A DNA stretch of 64,000 nucleotides from Micromonosporaceae bacterium KJ-029. Its GTDB lineage: Bacteria; Actinomycetota; Actinomycetes; Mycobacteriales; Micromonosporaceae. Below, piece by piece: positions 8,164-18,166 of this stretch; position 1 is the first letter of the stretch; each line of letters begins with the position of its first letter. The stretch lies in NCBI GenBank assembly GCA_005402585.1, contig BIFP01000014.1, positions 62,001-126,000 on the forward strand. Reading direction: 5' to 3'. The notes under the pieces are model-generated. The model was given only the letters and a program-made list of their open reading frames with translations. It was not told the origin of the DNA and searched no databases. Position numbers and translations under genes: made by a program.

Positions 8164-9703
8164 GGTGGTGGCCATTGTCGCCCGCGGTTACGGGCGGCGC
8201 GACCTCCGCCGGGTCGGTGCCGGGCTCCACGAGCACGAACTGGCCCATCATGCCGGCGTCCTCGTGGGCCAGCAGATGGCAGTGGAACATGAACGGCCAC
8301 TTCGGCGACGGGTACGGCCCGAACTGAACGAGCAGCCGGACCTCGGCGTTCGGTGGAACGTAGACGGTGTCCTTGCGGCCGCGCCACGCCGGCCCGGGCG
8401 GCCGGCCGTCGATGGTGAGCACCTCGAACGCCGCGTTGTGCACGTGGAAGTTGTGCGGCAACCCGACATCGTTGCGCAGCCGCCAGATCTCGGCACTGCC
8501 CAACGGGATCACGGCGTCGATCCGGGCGGCGTCCATCACCTTCTCGTTGATGTGGAAGTCGCCGAAGACGAAGTCCCGCTGCGCCCGGCCGGCGGCCGGC
8601 TGCGGCAGCCGGGACGGCGCCGGAAGGGAAGCCGGCAGCGGCGGAGCGGGCCGCAACTCCCGCGCCGCGCGCAGCTCCAGGATGTCGAACTCGTCGTCGC
8701 CGCCGGCGAGCCGGTCGAAGAGCAGGTTGGCGCCGAGATCGGGGGTACGGCTGCGCAGCCGTACCCGCTCACCGGGGCGCAACTCCACCAGCAGCTCGGC
8801 CCGCTCACCGGGGCTGAGCCGCAGCTGGTCGACCGGGACCGGCGCTGGCAGCAGGCCGTTGTCGCCGGCCACCACGTGGAAGTCCCGCCCGTCGCCCAGA
8901 ACGAAGTCGTAGATCCGGGCGTTGGACGCGTTGAGCACCCGCAGCCGCACCCGCTCGGTACGGACGTCGAGCACCGGACCCCAGACCCCGTTGACCAGGA
9001 TCTCGTCGCCCAGCAGCCCGGTGACCGAGAAACCCCCGAAACCGATGTCGGCCTGGTCCAACTGACCGCCGGCGGTGAAGTTCTTGTCCTGTACGACGAT
9101 CGGGATGTCGTCCACCCCGTACTCCTCCGGCAGCAGGCCCGCCGCCGCGCCGTCGTCGACGTACAGCAGCCCGGCGACGCCCCGGTAGACATGCTCCTTG
9201 GTCCGCCCGTGCGGGTGGGGGTGGTACCACAGCGTCGCGGCCGGCTGGTCCACCCGCCAGACGGGCTCCCAGACCGCACCGGGCCGGATCATCTGGTGCG
9301 GGCCGCCGTCGAACTCGGCTGGCAGTTCCATACCGTGCCAGTGCAGCGTGGTCGCCTCCGGCAGGTCGTTGCGCACCACTGGGGCGAGGGTGTCACCCCG
9401 GGACACCCGTATCGTGGGGCCGAGATAGCTGCCGTTGACCCCCCAGGTATCGGCCTGCTTGCCCGGTAGCAACTCGGTCTGACCGGTCTGCAGCCGCAGG
9501 TCGACCCCGAGCCGGCCGTACGCGTCGCGGACGCTGCGGGCCAGCGGCGGGATGGCCAGCGGCCGGTCGAACGACACCTTGCCGACGTTGCTGCGGTGCG
9601 CGGTCGTCCAGACGTACCCGGCCATGCCGGCTGCGGGCAGCGCCACCACCGCCCCGGCAACGCCTGCCCCGCGAAGCAGGGCCCGGCGGGAGATCCCCGT
9701 CAC
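8156..9703 (-). CDS. Tat-exported multicopper oxidase
   Basis: This 515-residue protein starts with a twin-arginine signal (ISRRALLRGAGVAG plus a hydrophobic stretch), so it folds with copper before export. The four copper-ligand motifs are all present: LHWHG (about 120-124), WYHPHPHG (about 163-170), LPHNFHVH (about 412-419) and HCHLLAHEDAGMM (about 473-485). The last carries the type-1 Cys and an axial Met. Layout and length resemble CotA/bilirubin-oxidase-type enzymes, which oxidise phenols, bilirubin or metal ions with O2. The GTG start overlaps the stop of the small membrane protein upstream by four bases (GTGA), and the gene overlaps the kinase start. The substrate is not predictable from sequence. 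Confidence 0.93.
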   Translation of the reverse strand: MTGISRRALLRGAGVAGAVVALPAAGMAGYVWTTAHRSNVGKVSFDRPLAIPPLARSVRDAYGRLGVDLRLQTGQTELLPGKQADTWGVNGSYLGPTIRVSRGDTLAPVVRNDLPEATTLHWHGMELPAEFDGGPHQMIRPGAVWEPVWRVDQPAATLWYHPHPHGRTKEHVYRGVAGLLYVDDGAAAGLLPEEYGVDDIPIVVQDKNFTAGGQLDQADIGFGGFSVTGLLGDEILVNGVWGPVLDVRTERVRLRVLNASNARIYDFVLGDGRDFHVVAGDNGLLPAPVPVDQLRLSPGERAELLVELRPGERVRLRSRTPDLGANLLFDRLAGGDDEFDILELRAARELRPAPPLPASLPAPSRLPQPAAGRAQRDFVFGDFHINEKVMDAARIDAVIPLGSAEIWRLRNDVGLPHNFHVHNAAFEVLTIDGRPPGPAWRGRKDTVYVPPNAEVRLLVQFGPYPSPKWPFMFHCHLLAHEDAGMMGQFVLVEPGTDPAEVAPPVTAGDNGHHHD

Positions 9704-9933
9704 CGACTGCCGCCCGGGCCTGTGCGTCCAGCCGGCCAGGCAGTGACCAGCAGACCCACCGCGATGATCCAGATCGCCACCCAGGATTCCGGCGCGGGCA
9801 CGATCCGCGGATCGCGCAGGATCACCCAGATCGGCACGAACAGCCCGCCGAACAGGGTGAAGACACCGAACAGCGCGACGACCACGCCGGCCAGGCGGCG
9901 TAGCAGGATCCCTCGAGATCGACTCTCCGTCAT
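9700..9933 (-). CDS. Small two-helix membrane protein coupled to multicopper oxidase
   Basis: This 77-residue protein has two hydrophobic helices (LAGVVVALFGVFTLFGGLFV and SWVAIWIIAVGLLVTAW) with a short loop and a basic N-terminus (MTESRSRG). It is the first gene of the unit: its stop is fused to the oxidase start (GTGA), indicating translational coupling. The family is unrecognised. A role as membrane anchor or electron/copper partner of the oxidase is inferred from coupling only. Confidence 0.7.
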   Translation of the reverse strand: MTESRSRGILLRRLAGVVVALFGVFTLFGGLFVPIWVILRDPRIVPAPESWVAIWIIAVGLLVTAWPAGRTGPGGSR

Positions 9934-10082
9934 GCGGACGACGCTATGCCGGCACCTGCCCGCGCCACATCGCTCCGCAGAGCCATCCCGGACCACATCA
10001 GAGGCCGGACGGTGGCGGTTCCTCGCACGGGTCTGGCGGGTACACCGCGGTTGATCTGACGAACGCAACGCACCGCGACGGT

Positions 10083-10826
10083 TCAGCCGAGATCGATGAC
10101 CAAGCCGGTGGTGGCCACGCCGACCTTGCCCTGGTAGCCGTCGGCGGCTGCGGCGCGGGCGGTCGCCGGATCGGTACCGGGCTGCAGGTGCGTCAGCAGC
10201 AGTTCTCCGACGCCGGCCTCCGCGGCCTGCCGGCCCACCTGGCGCGCGCTCGACAGGTCCCGCCGCGAGTCCTCCGGCACCTGATCCACATAGGTGGCTT
10301 CGGCCAGCAGCAGATCCGCGTCGCGGGCCAGCTCCACGACCTCCGGACTCGGGCCGGAGTCACCGGTGTACACCAGCACCCGATCGTCCACCGTCAGCCG
10401 TACGCCGGCATTGGGCACCCAGTGCGACAGCAGGCGGGTCTCCGCGCGAAACGGGCCGATGTCCAGGCGACTGCCGGCGGTGAACTCGTGCAGCACGTAT
10501 GCCGCATCAAGCATCCCAGGGCGGTCCAGTGCCAACACCGCGTTCAGCGCGCCCGGCAGCGCATACACCGGCAGCGGTGCGGGTGGATCGTCCCGCAGGG
10601 CACGCGACCGCAGCAGCGGGTTCAGATCGGCGCAATGATCAGGATGCCCGTGGCTGATGAACACCGCGTCCACCTGATCCTGGGAGACCCGTTCCAGCAG
10701 CCGCGGCACGGTCGCGTAGCCCACGTCGACCAGCAGCGTGAACCCGTCGTGCTCGACGAGGTAGCCGCTGCACGCCTGACCCGCCTCGGGCCAGGCACCA
10801 CACCCACCGAGAACCGTGATCCGCAT
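10083..10826 (-). CDS. MBL-fold metallohydrolase (RNase Z-like group)
   Basis: This 247-residue protein has the metallo-beta-lactamase fold. The strand MRITVLGGCGAWP is followed by the metal motif SHGHPDHCADL (HxHxDH, about residues 59-64), a further His in RLLSHWVPNAG, the bridging Asp in YTGDSGPSPEV, and a final His in LLLTHLQPGTD. The arrangement fits the cAMP phosphodiesterase/RNase Z-like subgroup common in actinobacteria, but without the exosite of true RNase Z. The promoter region lies inside the sigma-factor remnant upstream. Confidence 0.88.
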   Translation of the reverse strand: MRITVLGGCGAWPEAGQACSGYLVEHDGFTLLVDVGYATVPRLLERVSQDQVDAVFISHGHPDHCADLNPLLRSRALRDDPPAPLPVYALPGALNAVLALDRPGMLDAAYVLHEFTAGSRLDIGPFRAETRLLSHWVPNAGVRLTVDDRVLVYTGDSGPSPEVVELARDADLLLAEATYVDQVPEDSRRDLSSARQVGRQAAEAGVGELLLTHLQPGTDPATARAAAADGYQGKVGVATTGLVIDLG

Positions 10827-10849
10827 CCCCGCACTGTATCGGCCGATTC

Positions 10850-11143
10850 CTTTTCCTCGGGCCCTCGGCGAGGCGGACCCGCAGCGCGTGTTGACGACCT
10901 GCGCCGCGAACCGTGTTCAGGATGACGCCGCGGGCGATGCCGAACAGCCACGCGCGCGTCCCCGGTCTGCTCCGGCAGGTCGTCGAGCCGACGCCAGGCA
11001 ACCAGGAACGCGTCCGCCGCCACATCCTCGGCATGCGTCGGATGGACCCGACGCTGGATGAACCGGAGAAGGTCGGCGTACGTGGCCTCGTACAGCCCGG
11101 TGAACCGGGCTTCACGCTCCGGGACGTGGCGCTGCTCGCTCAT
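10850..11143 (-). pseudogene. ECF sigma-70 factor remnant (frameshifted, region 4 missing)
   Basis: The first ~62 residues (MSEQRHVPEREARFTGLYEATY..., then AEDVAADAFLVAWRRLDDLPEQTGDAR) are a clear ECF sigma region 2. The homology then jumps to another frame (AWLFGIARGVILNTVRGAG...ALRVRLAEGP) at a GCGCGCG run near 10951-10957, consistent with a small indel. It stops about 25 bp before the next gene. Region 4, the -35-binding helix-turn-helix, is absent, and no anti-sigma gene follows. The missing C-terminal half means this is a remnant even if the frameshift were a sequencing error. Confidence 0.8.
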
Positions 11144-11208
11144 GACCTGTACCTGTCCGGCATGTGGACGAGTGTGTCCCGACGCGGTGCGAACCGGCCT
11201 GGAAAGCG

Positions 11209-11246
11209 GACGCCCAGGTCAGCCCGTCCGGGCTGACCTGGGCGTC
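11209..11246 (-). terminator. Perfect 17-bp stem terminator after katG
   Basis: The arms GACGCCCAGGTCAGCC-C and G-GGCTGACCTGGGCGTC pair perfectly around a GTCC loop, 8 bp beyond the katG stop codon. Such long GC stems without a T-run are typical actinobacterial terminators. It also separates katG from the sigma-factor remnant. Confidence 0.85.
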
Positions 11247-11254
11247 GACACTGC

Positions 11255-13949
<2,695 letters not shown>

Positions 13950-13956
13950 GCTCCGC

Positions 13957-13990
13957 AGTCTGGTCTGTTTTCTGGAATGAGTCAAGAAAA
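13957..13990 (-). promoter_or_regulatory. furA-katG promoter with overlapping operator dyad
   Basis: On the minus strand a TTGACT -35 (13980-13985) and CAGACT -10 (13957-13962) are separated by 17 bp, placing transcription start at or next to the furA GTG. A perfect inverted repeat TTTTCT-N11-AGAAAA (13968-13990) overlaps the -35. It is the likely autoregulatory FurA site, judged by position and symmetry. Confidence 0.65.
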
Positions 13991-14087
13991 AATCTAGCCG
14001 GAGCGGCGGGCACCGTCCACCGCGAGCCGGGTGGGGTCCGCGCGAACCCCACCCGGCCACCTGATCTCGATCCGGTAGCCCCCCCGG

Positions 14088-15032
14088 CTACCTGATCTCG
14101 ATCACGGTTGGGCAGGAGAAGGGCAACGACACCTTGATCTGCCCACCGCCGCCGTCCTCGTCGACCAGCCCGGCGAGGTCGATCACGCCGGTCGGCCCAG
14201 CGGCGGCCGGATCAGGTGCGGTGGCGGCCGGATCCGGCCGCAGGGTGGCACCGCCGGCGAAGGACCCGCCGGCACCCAGCTCACTGAGCCCGGCCGGCCG
14301 CCGGCTCAGGTCGGCGTACGCGGCCGACATGCTGTCGAGGTAGCGGCCTCGGTGCCGCAGCAGGGCCAGGGTAAGCGCCGAGGAGTCGTCCTCGACCTCG
14401 TACCGGTCGCCAGCCCGGCTCAGCACGACCTGACCCTGACCGCCGACCTTGGCCTCGGTGTCGAAGTAGAGGCTGACCGTCAGCGCCCCGTCGGACTTCG
14501 ACAAGTAGCAACGGGTGGTCGCCACCCAACCCGGCGACTTCCCGGGCAGGCCCACGCCGTCGAGCGTGATCTTCCCCCGGGAGACCTCGGCCACGGTCGC
14601 CGTGCAGGCCGCACCGCCCTCCAGCCCGGCGAAGACCAGCCGGTCGCCGCGCTGCAACAGATCGCCGGGGATTCCGCCGAAGCCCGCGATCAGGGCGACC
14701 TCCTCTTCGCTGAGCTTCCCGAAGGACAGCCGGTCGACGCGCCGCCACTGGCCCGCGGCCAGCATCCCGGACAACTCCTGGCAGGAGCGCCCGCTGGCCA
14801 GCGTGACCTGGGTCTCGGACTCCGACACCGGCACCACGTCGTCGGTGAGGTACAGGCCGGCGAAGGCGGCCGGCGCGGCCCCGCCGTCGGCTGCTGCGGC
14901 CCCGCCGTCCGAACGGCCGACCGACGTGGAACCGTCCGAGGTGGAGTCGCTACCGGTGCAGGCGGTCAGCGCGAGCATCGCCGCCAGGCCGACGACGGCC
15001 GCCAGGATCCGCCGGGGCTCACGTGTTGTCAT
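14088..15032 (-). CDS. Secreted lipoprotein, unknown function
   Basis: This 314-residue protein has a type II signal peptide with lipobox LTAC (Cys about residue 25), followed by a Ser/Thr/Gly/Asp-rich linker. The exported domain is mostly beta with several cysteines and closes on FSCPTVIEIR. The ATG lies 14 bases inside the end of the upstream lipoprotein gene, so the two are coupled. A GGTAGCC-N5-GGCTACC hairpin spans the stop codon (14074-14092). I do not recognise the family. Confidence 0.8.
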   Translation of the reverse strand: MTTREPRRILAAVVGLAAMLALTACTGSDSTSDGSTSVGRSDGGAAAADGGAAPAAFAGLYLTDDVVPVSESETQVTLASGRSCQELSGMLAAGQWRRVDRLSFGKLSEEEVALIAGFGGIPGDLLQRGDRLVFAGLEGGAACTATVAEVSRGKITLDGVGLPGKSPGWVATTRCYLSKSDGALTVSLYFDTEAKVGGQGQVVLSRAGDRYEVEDDSSALTLALLRHRGRYLDSMSAAYADLSRRPAGLSELGAGGSFAGGATLRPDPAATAPDPAAAGPTGVIDLAGLVDEDGGGGQIKVSLPFSCPTVIEIR

Positions 15033-17049
15033 GGACGTACCTCACCTTGGGGCAACGCGGGTCGTCGGTCACCCGCACGACGGGCCAGGAGAGCCGGCTG
15101 AACGGGAAGGTGCTGCCGGCGAGCAGGATCTCGACGTCGCCGACCGGACGGCCGATCCGGTTGTCGGCCAGCACCACCGCACGGGTGTTGAGGAACGGGT
15201 AGAAGCGGATCACGCCGTCGAGGAACTGGCTGCCCCCCTCCCCCTTCATGATGAAGAAGGGTTGTGGCCCCGGCCGGTCGTCCGGCGTAAAACTGATCTT
15301 GTTGTCCTTGCCGGCGAAGTCCTTCGGCACGCGCACCCCGGTCGCCGCGCCGGCCATCTGCAGCAGCTGGCCGCTCTGCGCGCCGTCGTAGCCGGCGGTG
15401 CCCTTGAACGGTCCGGTCACCCCGGCACAGCTGACCAGGTCGACGTAGACCTTGGGCAGCTTCGCGAGGATCAGGTTGACCTCGCCCGCGCCCTGGGCCA
15501 GCACGATGTCGGATCCGTGGTACGTGACCTCGATGGTGATGCTCTGCGCCGGCAGTCCCGCCTTGACCAGCACGTCCCGCAGCAGGTCGAAGTTCTTGCC
15601 CACCCCGAACCCGACCGGGTTGGACAGCAGGCCGTACACGTCACCGAGTTCGAACGGGAGACTCTCCTTGTCCAGTGAGGCGAGGTAGGTGGCCTGGCCG
15701 GTCAGCTTCTCCCCCTCGCCGTCCGGCTCCTCCACCGGTGGCTTGACCTCCAGGGTGGCCTTGCCGTCCTCACCCGTCTTCACCCCGCGGGTCATCTTGC
15801 TGCTGTCCGCGGACACCGCCCTGAGCAGTTGGGCGCCGCCGCCCTGGATCCGGCCCGCCTGCGGCTGGATGCTGTCCCACCGGACGGTGAAGCCCTTCAA
15901 CGGTCCGGTCTTCGGGATGGAGACCCCCGCCAGCGCGTAGCAGTCCAGCTTCTCCAGCGCCACCTCCAGGTCGAAGGTCGCGGACGCGGTCAGCAGTACG
16001 TGCTCGGCGCGGCTGCCGGCCTTGTGCTTGAAGTGCGTGCTGGTCTTGTCGGCGGTCAGCGAGATCCGGGCGCCGAGCAGCAGCAGGATCGCGCTCGCCG
16101 CCGCCGCCGACTTGCCCCACACCTCGTCCGCCCGACCGAGCCGGTCCTGCGTCTCCTCGGGAAGGATCTTGATCAGCCCGTCCTTCAGGTACCCCTTGAT
16201 CGAGTCGATCGTCCCCTTGGCCACCGGGTCTTCGGGGGAGGCGAACCGCCTCGAGAGTGCCTTGCACGGCCCGTCCGACGCGGCGTACGCGACACCGCCG
16301 CCGATCAGCCGGTCGACCAGGCCCGGCCGGGCCGCCGCCTGCGGCTGCCCATCCGTGGCCACCTCGGCGAACCGGCTGGTGGCGTGCCCCAGCAGCAGGA
16401 TGCTCTGCAACGGGTCCAGGTACACCGTCTCCGGGGCGGCGCCGGGGAACAGCACCTGCTGGCGGTGGGCCGACAGGGCCCGTACGCCGGCCGCCGCGGA
16501 GACGAAGATCGGATGATCGCCCGGCTGCTTGGCCCAGCCGCCGATGGCCGTGGTGAGCTGGGCGAACGTCGCCTTCTTCGCGGTCAGGCCGACCGCGTGC
16601 AGCAGGTCCGCGAACTGGTCCACGGTGTACCGGTCACCGGCCCGGGTGGCGGCGGCCAGCAGCGGGAGCAGCTCGGCGTAGACCGGCGCGTCGTGGAGCG
16701 CCACCTGGTCGGGCATGGCCACGACCGGCCCCTTCGCGGACACGATCGGGTGCCCGGACCGGCGCAGCAACTCGGCGGTCGCCGCCGTGGACCGGGCCGG
16801 GTCCGCCGAGTGGATCTCGGCGACGAGCTGCTCGGCGGCCTCGGTCGGGTCGTCCGCGAGCCGTCCGGCCACCGCTTCGATGGCGGCCCGGTCGACCGCC
16901 CCGGTGGGCTCCGGGTCGTCCCGGTCAGCGGTACAGGCGGTGGCGACGAGAGCGACGCAGATCAGCACCGCCACCGACGATCGCCAGCGCGCCCGCGCTC
17001 GCCCCGGTGGCGGGTCGACACCTCGTGCGCGGCAGGAGGTGCGTGTCAT
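15019..17049 (-). CDS. Large secreted lipoprotein, unknown function
   Basis: This 676-residue protein begins MTRTSCRARG, then a hydrophobic h-region and lipobox ATAC (Cys about residue 39). The mature part has an N-terminal helical region, a hydrophobic helix near residue 285 (AAAASAILLLLGA) and beta-rich C-terminal domains. It ends with a Cys-Pro motif (DDPRCPKVRY) resembling the SCPTV ending of its smaller neighbour. The ATG at 17049 is chosen because the signal peptide begins here; the frame is open further upstream. It is first in a two-gene unit with the 14088-15032 lipoprotein. The product may act with its neighbour at the cell surface; nothing identifies a substrate. Confidence 0.8.
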   Translation of the reverse strand: MTRTSCRARGVDPPPGRARARWRSSVAVLICVALVATACTADRDDPEPTGAVDRAAIEAVAGRLADDPTEAAEQLVAEIHSADPARSTAATAELLRRSGHPIVSAKGPVVAMPDQVALHDAPVYAELLPLLAAATRAGDRYTVDQFADLLHAVGLTAKKATFAQLTTAIGGWAKQPGDHPIFVSAAAGVRALSAHRQQVLFPGAAPETVYLDPLQSILLLGHATSRFAEVATDGQPQAAARPGLVDRLIGGGVAYAASDGPCKALSRRFASPEDPVAKGTIDSIKGYLKDGLIKILPEETQDRLGRADEVWGKSAAAASAILLLLGARISLTADKTSTHFKHKAGSRAEHVLLTASATFDLEVALEKLDCYALAGVSIPKTGPLKGFTVRWDSIQPQAGRIQGGGAQLLRAVSADSSKMTRGVKTGEDGKATLEVKPPVEEPDGEGEKLTGQATYLASLDKESLPFELGDVYGLLSNPVGFGVGKNFDLLRDVLVKAGLPAQSITIEVTYHGSDIVLAQGAGEVNLILAKLPKVYVDLVSCAGVTGPFKGTAGYDGAQSGQLLQMAGAATGVRVPKDFAGKDNKISFTPDDRPGPQPFFIMKGEGGSQFLDGVIRFYPFLNTRAVVLADNRIGRPVGDVEILLAGSTFPFSRLSWPVVRVTDDPRCPKVRYVHDNT

Positions 17050-17243
17050 CGATGTGGATCCCTTCGCAGTGGGGCCGCGCGGCACCGGTCGGTGCCGCCC
17101 CCGGGGGGAAGTAGAGCGGCCGTCCGATCCCGACCGCCAGGGACCGTTGTCCCGCCAGCTCGGGATCGTCACCGGCCGTGAGCCCGCCACCGCCCGGTCC
17201 GCACCGCCCGGTCCGCCCGCCGCGTTCCGGTGTCCCGGCCCAG

Positions 17244-17261
17244 GTCCCGACAGGTCGGGAC
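17244..17261. promoter_or_regulatory. 18-bp dyad in divergent intergenic region
   Basis: GTCCCGAC-AG-GTCGGGAC is a perfect inverted repeat with a 2-bp centre. It lies 80 bp upstream of the plus-strand membrane-protein start and about 200 bp from the divergent lipoprotein start. The rest of the 291-bp gap (17050-17340) shows no ORF or stem of note. It is an operator candidate by symmetry only. Confidence 0.4.
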
Positions 17262-17340
17262 GGGTGACCCGTGCGTACCGGGTCGGATCGCCGGCATCGT
17301 CCGGGGCGACCCCGTTCAGCACACCGAGGAGGTAACCACG

Positions 17341-18042
17341 ATGCATTCCGCCACGATGCCGGCGAACCCGGCCGACAGCCGGCCGCCGGCACCCGTACGC
17401 CATTGGCGAGCCTGGGCCCTGACCGGTACCGCCGGTGGCCTGGTCGGCCTGGTCGGGCTCTTCGCCACCGCCACCCTGACCGCCCCCGCCGAGGAGTTCC
17501 GCGGCGACAACGCGGACTACGTCGCCGCGATCGCCGAGCGCACCGGCTACGTCTGGGCACACCAGGTGGTGACCGTGGTCGCCATCGTCTGCCTGGCGAT
17601 CTTCGCGGCCGGGCTGCGCCGGTACCTGGGGGCGCAGGAACCGGCCGGCAGCCTGGTGCCGACGCTCGCCGCGACCGGCGTGAGCCTGGTGCTGGTCGGC
17701 CTGCTGATCGGTGGCGGCATCTCGACCGAGCTGTTCTTCTCGCTGGGCGAGGCCGACCAGTACGACCCTGACGTCATCGCCCCGCAGCTCACCATCTTCG
17801 CCACCATGGCGTGGCTGTGGGGCGGGATCGGGCTGACCGCCGGGGCGGTCGCGATCGGCGGGCTACGCCACGGTTCGGTGAGCCGCTGGTTCGCGGTCTT
17901 CAGCGCGGTGATCGCCCTGCTGGTCGCCGCGACGCAGCTCGCACCGGTGCAGTACATCGCGCTGGTGCCGGGGGGAATCTGGATGATCGTCGCCGGCCTC
18001 GCGCTGGCTTACGGCCAGCGTCCGGACACCGGGCGGACCTGA
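17341..18042 (+). CDS. Multi-spanning membrane protein, unknown function
   Basis: This 233-residue integral membrane protein has about six helices (near residues 25-45, 78-97, 106-128, 150-172, 182-200 and 205-225) and short polar loops. The start is fixed by a strong GAGGAGG at 17326-17332, 8 bases before the ATG. It lies 124 bp upstream of a kinase/regulator pair on the same strand and could be part of their output or sensing unit. It resembles DUF4386-like actinobacterial membrane proteins in layout, but I cannot confirm this. Confidence 0.75.
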   Translation: MHSATMPANPADSRPPAPVRHWRAWALTGTAGGLVGLVGLFATATLTAPAEEFRGDNADYVAAIAERTGYVWAHQVVTVVAIVCLAIFAAGLRRYLGAQEPAGSLVPTLAATGVSLVLVGLLIGGGISTELFFSLGEADQYDPDVIAPQLTIFATMAWLWGGIGLTAGAVAIGGLRHGSVSRWFAVFSAVIALLVAATQLAPVQYIALVPGGIWMIVAGLALAYGQRPDTGRT

Positions 18043-18166
18043 CCGTGGGACACCGGCCCCGGCCGGCGGGTCCACGTGCGGCGGACGGCCTCGCCGTAAC
18101 GCCCGACGTACCGCACCGGTCGTCCGATCCGGCCGGGCCGGCCGATCGTCTAGTGTCGGCGGCGCC

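Noticed and set aside
8081-9469. 462-codon frame antisense to the multicopper oxidase
   Set aside because: It is a mirror frame of a GC-rich gene with no recognisable domain, while all copper motifs are on the minus strand.
14059-14103. 14-bp direct repeat ACCTGATCTCGATC after the lipoprotein
   Set aside because: The repeat is short and single, and one copy is coding; it looks like a local duplication with no evident role.
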